Below are positions 51,805-61,114 of a stretch of 64,000 nt of DNA, piece by piece; position 1 is the first letter of the stretch; every line of letters starts with the position of its first letter. The notes under the pieces were generated by a model. The model saw only the letters and a program-made list of their open reading frames with translations, ran no database searches and was not told the DNA's origin. The position numbers and the translations under genes were made by a program. The stretch comes from Streptomyces dioscori (GTDB lineage Bacteria; Actinomycetota; Actinomycetes; Streptomycetales; Streptomycetaceae): assembly GCF_003024195.1 (NCBI RefSeq), contig NZ_KZ679040.1:1-64000 (forward strand). Direction: 5' to 3'.

Positions 51805-53153
51805 CGTCGGCGCTCCCTTCGCAGTCGGCGGATGTTGACGATCATCACCGGCATCACCAGGAGCAGCAGGACGATGCCGATCGCACTGCCGAGCCCCTGG
51901 TTGTTGCCGCCGCCGAAGGACGCGTTCACCAGTTGCAGGGCCAGCACGTTGGCCTCGTCCTTGCTGGGCTGCGGGGCGATGATGAAGACCAGGTCGAAGA
52001 TCTTCATCACGTTGATCATCAGGGTGATCAGGACGACGACGAGGACCGGCGCGAGCAGCGGGACCGTGACCCGGCGGAACACCTGCCACTCGTTGGCCCC
52101 GTCGACACGGGCCGCCTCCAAAAGGTTGCGGTCCACCCCGGCCAGCCCCGCCGCGATGAGCACCATCGCGAAACCCGCCCACATCCAGGCGTACGAGCCG
52201 ATGATGGCCGGGGTGACCAGGCTCGGGCCCAGCCAGTCGACGCCGTTGTAGGGCTCGGCGAAGTTCGAGGACGGCAGCCGCAGTTGCGCGCCCGCGGCGG
52301 ACGCCGGCAGCGTGAACGTACCGTCGTCGCCGGCCTTCGCCGAGGCCACCACCTTGCCGTCCTTCACCGCCTCGACCTTGATGCCCGGCAGCGCCTTCTC
52401 ACCCGCGTCGACGGCGCCCTTCGTGCCGCCGCCGCCCAGCTTGAAGTCCAGCCAGACCGTGCCGGACACGCCGTCGCCCGAGGTCTTCGCAGCCTTGGCG
52501 TCCCCGGGATCGCCCGGCACCTTGTTCGGGGCGATGCCGACCAGCGGGATCAGCACCGGGGAGCCCGCGCCCACCGTGTCCGTGGAGGTGAACGCGCCCC
52601 CGCCGGACGCCTTGAGGTCGCTCTCGGTGGACGGCCGCGCCTTCGGATAGACCGACGACTCGGCGAACGTGTCGTGCACGCCCACCAGCACGGCGTTGGC
52701 CACGCCCTGGTCGGGGTCCGCCTCGTACACGAGCCGGAAGATGATGCCCGCGGCGAGCATGGAGATCGCCATCGGCATGAAGATGACGAGCTTGAACGCC
52801 GTGGACCAGCGAACCCGTTCGGTCAGCACGGCGAAGACCAGACCGAGCCCGGTCACCAGCGCCGGAGCGACCGCGACCCAGATCGCGGTGTTCTTGACCG
52901 CCGTGAACGTGGCGTCGTCGCTGAACAGGTCCCCGTAGTTGCCGAGACCCACGAAGCCCGAACCGTCCGCGTCGTACAGACTGCGCCAGACCGAGTACCC
53001 GATCGGGTAGACCACGAGCGCGCCCAGCAGCACGATCGCCGGCAGCAGGAACAGCCCCGCCACCCACCACCGCGTACCGATCACACTCTTGCGTTTGCCG
53101 GCGGGGGGCACCGGGTTCGCCGGGCCCCCCGCCGTCGCGAGCTGCGACGACAT
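51801..53153 (-). CDS. Carbohydrate ABC transporter permease (MalF type) with inserted beta domain
   Basis: 450 aa; usual MalF-type permeases without insert are ~300-330 aa. TM segments at ~28-50, 88-110 and 120-140, and an EAA loop at ~344-365 (NLLEAARVDGANEWQVFRRVTVPLL). Between residues ~160 and 305 lies an extracytoplasmic insert. Its core (GTVWLDFKLGGG...DAGEKALPGIKVEAV...GDDGTFTLP) looks like an SdrD_B/carboxypeptidase-regulatory beta-sandwich. It could contact the binding protein or the wall. Confidence 0.9.
   Translation of the reverse strand: MSSQLATAGGPANPVPPAGKRKSVIGTRWWVAGLFLLPAIVLLGALVVYPIGYSVWRSLYDADGSGFVGLGNYGDLFSDDATFTAVKNTAIWVAVAPALVTGLGLVFAVLTERVRWSTAFKLVIFMPMAISMLAAGIIFRLVYEADPDQGVANAVLVGVHDTFAESSVYPKARPSTESDLKASGGGAFTSTDTVGAGSPVLIPLVGIAPNKVPGDPGDAKAAKTSGDGVSGTVWLDFKLGGGGTKGAVDAGEKALPGIKVEAVKDGKVVASAKAGDDGTFTLPASAAGAQLRLPSSNFAEPYNGVDWLGPSLVTPAIIGSYAWMWAGFAMVLIAAGLAGVDRNLLEAARVDGANEWQVFRRVTVPLLAPVLVVVLITLMINVMKIFDLVFIIAPQPSKDEANVLALQLVNASFGGGNNQGLGSAIGIVLLLLVMPVMIVNIRRLRRERRR
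52239..52676 (-). other. SdrD_B-like domain inserted in permease loop
   Basis: Encodes residues ~160-305 of the MalF-type permease. GTVW, DAGE, LPGIKVEAV, GKVVA and DGTFTLP occur in the order of SdrD_B repeats of surface adhesins. It is preceded by ~65 residues of Ser/Gly/Ala-rich linker. Confidence 0.65.
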
Positions 53154-53162
53154 CGGCGGCCG

Positions 53163-54551
53163 TCAGCCCTTGTACGCCTTGGCGGCGGCCGTCTCCAGCT
53201 GTTTCTGCGCGCCCTCGACGTCCGACGGGGTCTTCAGGAAGTCCTGCAGCGCCTTCCACTCGCCCGTGCCCTCCGTACCGCCGAAGGCGGCCGGGGCCTG
53301 GTCGGACATGTCGAAACGGAAGGAGTCGCCCGCCTTCAGCAGCGCCTTGCCGATGTCCCGCGCCACGTCGTCCTTGTACTTGTCCGCGTTCATCTCCTTG
53401 TTCGGGGAGATGAAGCCGCCCTGCGCCGCCCAGATCTCGGCCGCGTCGGTCGACGCCAGGAACGTCAGCAGGGCCTGCGAGCCCTTGTCGTCCTTCAGCG
53501 CCACCGCCACGTCACCGCCGCTGACCACCGGCGACGCGTCACCGACCGCCGGGAACGGGAACACCTTGGCGTCCGTGCCGATCTCCGCCTTCGTGTCGGC
53601 GTTGATGTTCGCCGCGACGAAGTCGCCCTCGAACACCATCCCCGCGGGCGTGTCACCGGAGAAGGTGTTCGTCACCGACTTCGGGAACTCGGTGCGCAGC
53701 GCGCCCGCGTTGCCGCCCGCGATCAGGTCGTTCTTGCCCCACAACTGGGCCAGCGTGGTCAGGGCCTCCTTCACGGACGGATCCGTCCACTTGATCTCGT
53801 GCTTGGCCAGCTGGTCGTACTTCTCCGGGCCCGCCTGCGAGAGATAGACGTTCTCGAACCAGTCGGTGAGGGTCCAGCCGTCCTGCCCGCCGATGGACAC
53901 CGCGGGCGAACCCGCGTCCGACAGGGTCTGCGCGGTCTGCACGAACTCGTCCCAGGTCTTGGGCTCCGCCGTGATGCCCGCCGCCTCGAACGCCGCCGTG
54001 TTGTACCAGACCAGCGACTTGTTGGCGGCCTTCGCGTAGACGCCGTACTGCTTGCCCTCGTACGCGCCCAGGTCCTGCCAGCCCTTCGAGAAGTTCTTGT
54101 CGAGCTGCGCCTTCGCCTCGGCGCCCATCGGCTTGACCCAGCCCTTCTGGGCGAACTGGTGCAGCACACCGACCTGCGGGAGGAACGCCACGTTCGGCGG
54201 CTTGCCGCCCTCGATCTTCGTGCCGAGGAACGTGGAGGTGTTGTTGCCGGTCGGTACGTAACTGACCTCGGCGCCCGTCCGCTTCTCGAACTCGTCCAGG
54301 ACCGCGGTGAAGTTGTCCTGCTCGGGTCCGGTCCACACGGCCGCGACCTCAAGCTTCTGCCCGTCGAGCTTGGGGAGTTGCACGCTGGAGGCGGCGCCGG
54401 TGCCGCTCTCGCCGCCGTCGTCCTTCTTGTCGTCGTCACCGCCGCACGCCGTGAGCGTGAGTGCCATCGCCCCCGCGACGACGGCGGCCGCCGCCTTCGC
54501 GGCTCCGCTCCTCCGGTGCGACCTGCTGATTCGAAGAGTGCTGCTGCGCAT
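53163..54551 (-). CDS. Sugar ABC transporter substrate-binding lipoprotein
   Basis: 462 aa from ATG 54551. The signal peptide contains RR at 13-14 and ends in lipobox LTA-C (Cys36), followed by an Asp/Gly-rich linker. The body is a family-1 extracellular binding protein (FEKRTGAEVSYVPTGNN; TWDEFVQTAQTLSDAGSPAVSIGG; GDVAVALKDDKGSQALLTFLAS). It captures an unknown oligosaccharide and delivers it to the two permeases downstream. It is first in the leftward operon. Confidence 0.94.
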   Translation of the reverse strand: MRSSTLRISRSHRRSGAAKAAAAVVAGAMALTLTACGGDDDKKDDGGESGTGAASSVQLPKLDGQKLEVAAVWTGPEQDNFTAVLDEFEKRTGAEVSYVPTGNNTSTFLGTKIEGGKPPNVAFLPQVGVLHQFAQKGWVKPMGAEAKAQLDKNFSKGWQDLGAYEGKQYGVYAKAANKSLVWYNTAAFEAAGITAEPKTWDEFVQTAQTLSDAGSPAVSIGGQDGWTLTDWFENVYLSQAGPEKYDQLAKHEIKWTDPSVKEALTTLAQLWGKNDLIAGGNAGALRTEFPKSVTNTFSGDTPAGMVFEGDFVAANINADTKAEIGTDAKVFPFPAVGDASPVVSGGDVAVALKDDKGSQALLTFLASTDAAEIWAAQGGFISPNKEMNADKYKDDVARDIGKALLKAGDSFRFDMSDQAPAAFGGTEGTGEWKALQDFLKTPSDVEGAQKQLETAAAKAYKG

Positions 54552-54699
54552 GGTGTGCCCCGTTCTCCGTCGAACGTGCGAGGTCCTGCCCGTGCGCTCT
54601 TGGTCTACGCCCGTGCGCTCGACGTCGGCAAGGGCGCCTGCGCTGTCAGGGGGGTGATCGTGACCGCGTCGTGACGTGGGTGGTTTGGGTTTGGGCGGC

Positions 54700-54955
54700 A
54701 CCCACCACGGGGCTGCGCCCCGGGTCCCCGGGGGGTGGGTTGTTGGGTGCGGGCCGGTGGGGGCTGGTCGCGCAGTTCCCCGCGCCCCTGAGGGGCGGGG
54801 CTGCGCCCCTGGCCCCCGGCCGTTCGTCGTCGGGTGCGGGCCCGGTGGGGGCTGGTCGCGCAGTTCCTCGCGCCCCTGGGGCTTTCAGCCCGTCCGGCGT
54901 TTGAGGACGAGCGCGTTCAGCGCGATGGGGGGTGGGGGCGCAGCCCCCATGGCTG
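54700..54955. repeat. Cluster of dispersed repeats
   Basis: The 405-bp gap 54552-54956 between the binding-protein gene and the FHA gene holds no gene. It contains hairpins GGGGCTGCGCCCC at 54709-54721 and 54797-54809, two direct copies of the long repeat (54745-54789, 54832-54877; the second with CAGTTCCTCGCGC), a CCGTCCGGCGTTTGAGGACG element (54890-54909), and a GGGGGC-GCA-GCCCCC hairpin (54934-54948) just after the FHA gene stop. Confidence 0.85.
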
Positions 54956-54956
54956 G

Positions 54957-57900
54957 TTACAGCAGGGAGGGGACTTCTGCTGCTGAGACCGAGCGGGAGG
55001 CTCGGTCCAGGGCGCTGGCCAGGAGAGCCAGGTCCGTCGGACCGTTGCCCAGTTCACGCACGGGCCGCCGAGCCGGCGGATCCCCCATCCGCGCCCACTC
55101 AAGCGGCACGACCGTGGGCCGCAGCGTCGCCGTACGGGGGATGCGCCCCGTGACCCGCCCGCCCTGGAACGGCACGGACCGCCCACCCGGCCCCACCGCA
55201 CCGAGCCGGCCCCGCCCGGGTGACGGCTCCTCCGCCCCCACCCCCGGCGCTTCGAGCACGACCCGCAGCCCGGCCCGCCGAGCCAGCTCCGTCTCGTCCG
55301 TACGGACCCCGCCCCCGGTGGCCGCCACCAAATGCACTCCGAGTCGCTCACCGTCCCGGGCGACCCCTTCCAGGGCCCGTACGACGGACCCGGCCGCCGG
55401 CCGCCCGGGGGACCCCAGCGCGGGGGACAGCAGCGCGTCCAGGTCGTCGACGACCACGACGAGCCGGGGCAGCGGCGGCCCGGCGTCCGGCCGGGACCGG
55501 GCCGCGGCGGGCCGCAGCCGCAGCGTCGAACTGGACGGAGTGTCGAGATCCGCGGCACCGGTCGCGGAGTTCACCGCCGAACCCGCCGCCCCCGCGGACC
55601 GCTGCGCGACGACCCGGCGCGGCCCCTCCCGGCCGGCGTGCCACTCCGTGAAGTCGAGGCGCCCGAGCAGTTCCGCCCGCCGCTTCAGCTCGGCGGACAG
55701 GGACTGTGCGAACTCCCGCATGCGTACGGGATCGTGGGCGCCCAGATGCGTCGTGACATGCGGCAGGTCCGTACAGACCTGCAGCCCGTCCCCGCGTGCC
55801 GCCGAACCACCGCTGCCCGTGCCGTCCCGCCCGTCGACCAGCACGATCCCGAGCCGGTCGGGCCGCTCCGCGGCGGCGAGCGACGCGGCGACGGAACGCA
55901 GCAGCTCCGTACGCCCGCTGCCCGGGGGGCCCTCGATCAGCAGATGCGGGCCCTCGCCCACGAGGTCCACGCCGACGGGGCCGCGCGGCCCGGCGCCGAG
56001 CACGGCCGTGGCCCGGCCGCCGACCGCCTCCGGGTCGTCGGCCGCGTCCGCCCAACGCGCCATCAGGGACGCCGGCGTCGCCCGCGCCAGCCCCAACTCG
56101 TCCAGCAGTCGCGCGGTGTGCGGCAGGGGCGCGGACACCCGGGTGTGCCGCTCCCCGGCCCCGCCCTCCGCGCGCAACGGTGCCAGGGCCCGGGCGAAGC
56201 GCTCGGCCCACGCCATGGAGACGGCGTCCACCGCGGCGACCGTGCCGTGCCCGACGGGCCCGCCCGAGGAACCCGAGGGCGCCGAAGACCCCGATGGAGA
56301 ACCCGACGAGCTCTGAGTCTGTGTCGCGGGCGCCACGCGCAGCAGCCGCAGGGCCGTCGCCACATCGCCGCTGAGCAGCGCGACGGCCCCGCAGTCGCGG
56401 AACGCGGGCGACACCGCACACGCCGCCTCGTACGTGTCGATCACGGGGGAGGACGGTGACGCGGCCGGTGTCTCGGCGAGGCAGATGACATGGATGCCGA
56501 CCTGGGGACCTTCGGCCGCGAGCCGCGACACCGCTTCCCGCACACCGGCCGACCCGGGGTCCCCGTCCACCACGACGACGGTGTGGGGACCGGACCATGC
56601 GGTCTCGGCCGGGTCGTCGTCGGACCGGGCCCAGGAAGGCCGTCCGCTCTTTTCGCGTGCCTCACCGGCCTGGCTGCCGCTGCGGGGGAGTCCGAGGTGG
56701 GTGACGTGGGGGTCGCGGGCGAGCGGATGGCTCCCGGGGGCGGGCAGGCCGGAGGCGTCCCGGCCGGGTGCCGTCCCGGCGTCCGCCGGGTTCCTCGGGC
56801 GCGGCGCGAAAGCCCCGCTCTCGTCGGGCGAGCCCTCGCCGAGGCGGGGTCCGTGACCCCGTTCGGCGGCCCGCCCCGTCTCCGTCAGGTGGTCCTCCAG
56901 GCGCCGGATCAGTTCCTCCGTGCGCGCCGTCGCCTGTTCGCGGTCGTAGGCGAGCAGGAGGCGGCAGTCCTGGCCGTGGGTGGGGCGCAGGTGGGGCAGC
57001 CAGCCGAGCCACGACCACTCGGCGATGCGGTCCTGAAGGGAACGCGAGCGGTCCGTGCTGAGAAGGGTGATCTCCAGCGAGTCGGGGGAGTGCAGCGCGG
57101 CGAGCTGGGCCACCACGGCGCGCGCGAGCCCCGACAGACGCTCGCGCGGTCCGGCCAGGCCCAGCGCCCCGACCTCCCGCAGCCCCGCGGTCACCGGGAC
57201 CGCGGACAGCAGGCCGGAGCCGTCGGGTGTGCTCCGGTCCGCCGTACCGAGCCGGACCGTGAGGGTCTCCTGGTGTCCCGGTTCGCGCTCCCACAGCCGC
57301 CGTCCCGGTCCGAGCGCCGCCAGCAGCAGCGCGGCCGGATCGGGCCATCGCTCGGGTGCGGGCACGCCCAGCGCGACGGGCTCGGCGAAGGGCGCCTCGT
57401 ACGAGTCGTACGGGTCGTACTCGGCCCCGCCGTCGCCGTACTGGTCCTCGCTCCGGGATCCCGCCAGCCGGCGGGCCCACGCGGAGAGGCCGCGCTTGCG
57501 CGCGGCGCGCGGCACGGGTGTCCCCCGGAGGGGAGTGCCCTTCCGCTTGCCCTCGCCCGGCCCCTGGACGTCGGCGCCAGGGTCCTCCTCGTACGGCTCT
57601 CCGGCGTCCCCGTACTCGATCCTGGGCGCCCCGCCCTGGCCCGGCACCACGTGCGGGCCCGACGGCAGGTGCTCCTGGGTGCCGGGGGCCCCGCTTCCCG
57701 CGGAACCCCATCCGGCCGTGCCGTAACCGTGATGGGTCTCGCCGGTCGGCGGCACGGCACCGGAGCGGGAACCTCCGGTGCGCCGGGCGTCCCCTGAGCT
57801 CTCGGCGCCCCGGGAGCCGACGGCGGAGTCCTCGCCGCGCGCACGAGGCACCCTCGCGCCTCCGGGGCCCGCGTCGGACCGGGACGCGGACCCGGCGCGC

Positions 57901-58835
57901 GACGGGTCTCCGGACCGGGACGAGGCTCCGGATCCGGCCTCCGCCGGGCCACCGGAAACGGCTTGATTCCGCCCCTGCTCCTGTCGCTGGGCCCGGTCCC
58001 GGTCCTGGCCGTGCCCCGCGCCCGCCCCCTCGCCGCGTACCTGCGCTTGTCCCTGTCCCTGTCCTTGCCCCTGGCCCTGCCTCTGTGCGTATCCCGTCCC
58101 GGAGCGGGATGCACTCGCCGTATATCCGGCTCCTTCGGGAGCGTCCGACGTCTGCCCGGGCCGCCCCGACCGCTCCCGGTCGGGGCCTCCGGCGCCCGCC
58201 GGCACCACCCGTACGTGCCCCTCGCCGTCCGGTGCGGTCTCCAGGATGTCGGCCGGTTCGCCCGCGGGGGCCAGCAGGAGGGCCGACTCGCCCACCCGCA
58301 GCAGCGCGCCCGGCGCGAAGCGCACCGGGTGGTCGCCCACGCGCCTGCCGTCCAGCACCGTGCCGTTCGTGGAGCCCAGGTCCGCCACCGAGACATGGCC
58401 GTCCGCCGCGACCGTCACGGCGCAGTGCAGCCGGGAGACGTCCGGGTCGTCCAGCGGTACGTCCGCGTCGGCGGAGCGGCCGATGTCGATCCGGCCGCCG
58501 TGCAGCAGATGGACGCCCCCGGCGTCGGGCCCGGCGACCACCCGCAGCTGCGCCGCCGCGGGATCGACGTCGGGGCCCGGCTGCGCGGGGGACCCCAGGG
58601 ACAGCACGGCGCCGTCCATCAGGGGAGGCTCACCCAGCGTGCAGCGCTGTGCGTCGAGCCGCTCCGCGTCCGCGTACAGCACCCCGGGGCCCTCGCCCCC
58701 GACCGCCGAGGCGAGGCCGGAGGCCACCGCCGCGAGCGCGGTCCCGGCGGGCGCCGTGACCAGCACGTCGCAGGACGCGGGGCGTCCGTCGGGGCGCGTC
58801 CCCAGCGGGTCTACGACGGTCAGCCGGATCTGCAT
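54957..58835 (-). CDS. FHA domain protein with FtsK/EccC-like ATPase
   Basis: 1292 aa from ATG 58835. The N-terminal part (1-~95) is ubiquitin-like or YukD-like in pattern. The FHA domain is at ~112-175 (IDIGRSADADVPLDDPDVSRLHC, DLGSTNGTVLDG). A long, disordered Gln/Gly/Arg-rich linker (~240-480) includes a (GQ)n run. An FtsK/SpoIIIE-type ATPase follows, with Walker A GPPGSGRTELLR (~967) and Walker B PRLVVVVDDLDALL (~1123). FHA binds phospho-Thr, so the divergent kinases are natural partners. Membrane segments are not evident. Confidence 0.85.
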   Translation of the reverse strand: MQIRLTVVDPLGTRPDGRPASCDVLVTAPAGTALAAVASGLASAVGGEGPGVLYADAERLDAQRCTLGEPPLMDGAVLSLGSPAQPGPDVDPAAAQLRVVAGPDAGGVHLLHGGRIDIGRSADADVPLDDPDVSRLHCAVTVAADGHVSVADLGSTNGTVLDGRRVGDHPVRFAPGALLRVGESALLLAPAGEPADILETAPDGEGHVRVVPAGAGGPDRERSGRPGQTSDAPEGAGYTASASRSGTGYAQRQGQGQGQGQGQAQVRGEGAGAGHGQDRDRAQRQEQGRNQAVSGGPAEAGSGASSRSGDPSRAGSASRSDAGPGGARVPRARGEDSAVGSRGAESSGDARRTGGSRSGAVPPTGETHHGYGTAGWGSAGSGAPGTQEHLPSGPHVVPGQGGAPRIEYGDAGEPYEEDPGADVQGPGEGKRKGTPLRGTPVPRAARKRGLSAWARRLAGSRSEDQYGDGGAEYDPYDSYEAPFAEPVALGVPAPERWPDPAALLLAALGPGRRLWEREPGHQETLTVRLGTADRSTPDGSGLLSAVPVTAGLREVGALGLAGPRERLSGLARAVVAQLAALHSPDSLEITLLSTDRSRSLQDRIAEWSWLGWLPHLRPTHGQDCRLLLAYDREQATARTEELIRRLEDHLTETGRAAERGHGPRLGEGSPDESGAFAPRPRNPADAGTAPGRDASGLPAPGSHPLARDPHVTHLGLPRSGSQAGEAREKSGRPSWARSDDDPAETAWSGPHTVVVVDGDPGSAGVREAVSRLAAEGPQVGIHVICLAETPAASPSSPVIDTYEAACAVSPAFRDCGAVALLSGDVATALRLLRVAPATQTQSSSGSPSGSSAPSGSSGGPVGHGTVAAVDAVSMAWAERFARALAPLRAEGGAGERHTRVSAPLPHTARLLDELGLARATPASLMARWADAADDPEAVGGRATAVLGAGPRGPVGVDLVGEGPHLLIEGPPGSGRTELLRSVAASLAAAERPDRLGIVLVDGRDGTGSGGSAARGDGLQVCTDLPHVTTHLGAHDPVRMREFAQSLSAELKRRAELLGRLDFTEWHAGREGPRRVVAQRSAGAAGSAVNSATGAADLDTPSSSTLRLRPAAARSRPDAGPPLPRLVVVVDDLDALLSPALGSPGRPAAGSVVRALEGVARDGERLGVHLVAATGGGVRTDETELARRAGLRVVLEAPGVGAEEPSPGRGRLGAVGPGGRSVPFQGGRVTGRIPRTATLRPTVVPLEWARMGDPPARRPVRELGNGPTDLALLASALDRASRSVSAAEVPSLL

Positions 58836-58989
58836 CGCCGTCAGCGGTCCCTTCTGTCGCGGGCGCCCGCGACGGGGCTCTCCCGCGGTCCCCACCGCGG
58901 ATTCCCCCACCGCGCACGGGCACGTCGGCCAGTACGGAAAGCATCCTCGCACTTGATACTGACAACACGCCCGCACTCCGCAAGCAAGT

Positions 58990-59061
58990 GATCTTGATTG
59001 GTCGGCTCTGCCCGCAAAAGTGCCTGACCAATGCCCGGTTGAGATCGGTCACGTCAAGATC
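58990..59061. promoter_or_regulatory. Nested inverted repeats between FHA gene and pkaA
   Basis: Outer arms GATCTTGA (58990-58997) and TCAAGATC (59054-59061) enclose inner arms ATTGGTC (58997-59003) and GACCAAT (59026-59032). They lie in the 425-bp divergent intergenic region 58836-59260, otherwise without a credible gene. They could be two regulator sites or a folded leader of pkaA. Confidence 0.45.
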
Positions 59062-59260
59062 CGGCAACCAAAGCACCCGAAGCGCGCGTCTTTTCATCGA
59101 ACACATACGGGAAAGCCCCACGTAATGCATGGGTGGGCGGGACGGAGAAAACCGCGGCACGACGACCACCCGGAGCCGCGTTCGTCGGCATTACAGTGGG
59201 TCGGAACCACCCGTAGCGCGGTGGACGGACCAGCCAAGCAAGCAGCAGGGAGCGCATGAC

Positions 59261-60949
59261 GTGCGGCCGGTAGGCAGCAAGTACCTCCTGGAGGAGCCGC
59301 TCGGACGCGGCGCCACGGGCACCGTCTGGCGGGCCAGCCAGCGCGAGGCGGCGGGCGCCGAGGCGGCCGTGGCCGGTCAGCCCGGCGAGACCGTGGCGAT
59401 CAAGGTCCTCAAGGAAGAGCTCGCGAGCGATCCCGACATCGTGATGCGGTTCCTGCGGGAGCGCTCCGTCCTGCTCCGCCTGACCCACCCGAACATCGTG
59501 CGCGTACGGGACCTCGTGGTCGAAGGCGATCTGCTGGCGCTGGTCATGGACCTGATCGACGGTCCCGACCTGCACCGCTACCTGCGGGAGAACGGCCCGT
59601 TCTCGCCGGTCGCCGCGGCTCTCCTCACCGCCCAGGTCGCCGACGCGCTCGCCGCCAGCCACGCCGACGGCGTCGTGCACCGCGACCTGAAGCCGGCGAA
59701 CGTACTGCTCCAGCAGCAGGGCGGCCAGATGCACCCGATGCTGACGGACTTCGGCATCGCCCGCCTCGCCGACTCCCCGGGACTGACCCGCACCCACGAG
59801 TTCGTCGGCACGCCCGCGTACGTGGCGCCCGAGTCCGCCGAGGGCCGCCCGCAGACCTCCGCCGTCGACATCTACGGCGCCGGGATCCTGCTGTACGAGC
59901 TGGTCACCGGCCGTCCGCCGTTCGGTGGCGGCTCCGCTCTCGAAGTCCTCCACCAGCACCTGAGCGCCGAGCCCCGCAGGCCCTCCACGGTCCCCGACCC
60001 GCTGTGGACCGTCATCGAGCGCTGCCTGCGCAAGAACCCCGACGAACGGCCCAGCGCCGAGAACCTCGCCCGCGGCCTGCGTACGGTCGCCGCGGGCATC
60101 GGGGTGCACGCGAACTCCGCGCAGATCGCCGCCGCCGAGGCCGTGGGCGTACTCCTCGCCCCGGACCCGGCCCCCGCCGCCGTACCGGGCGAGTTCGGCG
60201 CCGCCGACCCCACCCAGGTGCTCCCGCAGGGCGCCGCCTCGTACGACCCGAACGGCGCGACCAGCGTCCTGCCGCACACCGGCGCGGGCGCGGCCGACCC
60301 CACCGCCGTACTGCCCCATCGCGGCGCGGCCGACCCGACGGCCGTGCTGCCGCCGGTGCCGCCGAACCAGCCAGGCGCGGGCCCCGAGGACCCGCACCCC
60401 TGGCAGAACCAGCTGCGCGCGGCCCGCGACCGCAACGAGGCGACGCAGGTCCAGTCGTACCTCGACCCGAACGAGGACCCGCTCCGCCGCCGCCCGCAGC
60501 GGCAGGTCTCCCGGCCGCCCCAGCAGCAGCCGCAGCAGCCGCCGCCCCAGCAACCGCAGCCGCGCGGACAGCGCAGGCAGCGCAACCAGCCGCCGCCGCA
60601 GAACCAGCAGGGGTACGGCTACCCCCAGCAGGGCGGGCAGCAGCAGGGGTACGCCCCGCAGCAGCAGGCCCCCCAGCCTCAGCGGTACTCCCCGCCGCCG
60701 CAGCAGCCCCAGCAGCCCGCGCCGCGTCCGCAGCGCGAGCCCCGCCAGCGCAGCGCCAACCCGATGAAGATCCCCGGACTCGGCTGCCTCAAGGGCTGCC
60801 TGTTCACGATCCTCATCCTGGTCGTGGCCGGCTGGGCGATCTGGGAGTTCAGCCCGCTCCAGGGCTGGATCGGGACGTCGAAGGGCTACTGGGAGCAGTT
60901 GGGGGACTGGTACGGCAAGGTCTCCGAGTGGGTCGGGCGACTCAACTGA
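59261..60949 (+). CDS. pkaA: Serine/threonine protein kinase PkaA
   Basis: 562 aa from GTG 59261, with GGGAG upstream. The kinase domain is at ~8-275: GRGATGTVW loop, VAIKVL with catalytic Lys, HRDLKPANVLL (~138-148), DFGIARLAD, and APESAEG. The C-terminal half is Pro/Gln-rich with DPTQVLP/DPTAVLP repeats, possible phosphorylation targets. A single TM at ~511-530 (LFTILILVVAGWAIWEF) lies near the C-terminus. It is a Hanks-type kinase paired with pkaB and with a divergent FHA protein. Confidence 0.93.
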   Translation: MRPVGSKYLLEEPLGRGATGTVWRASQREAAGAEAAVAGQPGETVAIKVLKEELASDPDIVMRFLRERSVLLRLTHPNIVRVRDLVVEGDLLALVMDLIDGPDLHRYLRENGPFSPVAAALLTAQVADALAASHADGVVHRDLKPANVLLQQQGGQMHPMLTDFGIARLADSPGLTRTHEFVGTPAYVAPESAEGRPQTSAVDIYGAGILLYELVTGRPPFGGGSALEVLHQHLSAEPRRPSTVPDPLWTVIERCLRKNPDERPSAENLARGLRTVAAGIGVHANSAQIAAAEAVGVLLAPDPAPAAVPGEFGAADPTQVLPQGAASYDPNGATSVLPHTGAGAADPTAVLPHRGAADPTAVLPPVPPNQPGAGPEDPHPWQNQLRAARDRNEATQVQSYLDPNEDPLRRRPQRQVSRPPQQQPQQPPPQQPQPRGQRRQRNQPPPQNQQGYGYPQQGGQQQGYAPQQQAPQPQRYSPPPQQPQQPAPRPQREPRQRSANPMKIPGLGCLKGCLFTILILVVAGWAIWEFSPLQGWIGTSKGYWEQLGDWYGKVSEWVGRLN

Positions 60950-61114
60950 GTTCCTGAAGCAGTCGTTCCACGAGCTTGCTCCCTCCGAATCCCCGGAATC
61001 GCGCTGCGGTTCTGGGGATTTGTCGACACCTGGGGGGTGATTTCCGTCCCGGAAGTGAAGGTTGGTGCTCCGGGCGCGTAGTTTTGTCGCCAACACGCGC
61101 CCGTAGGAGCAGTC

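Noticed and set aside
59020..59259. 79-aa frame upstream of pkaA
   Set aside because: No RBS, poor GC3, overlaps the nested inverted repeats and ends 2 bp before the pkaA start; likely non-coding leader.
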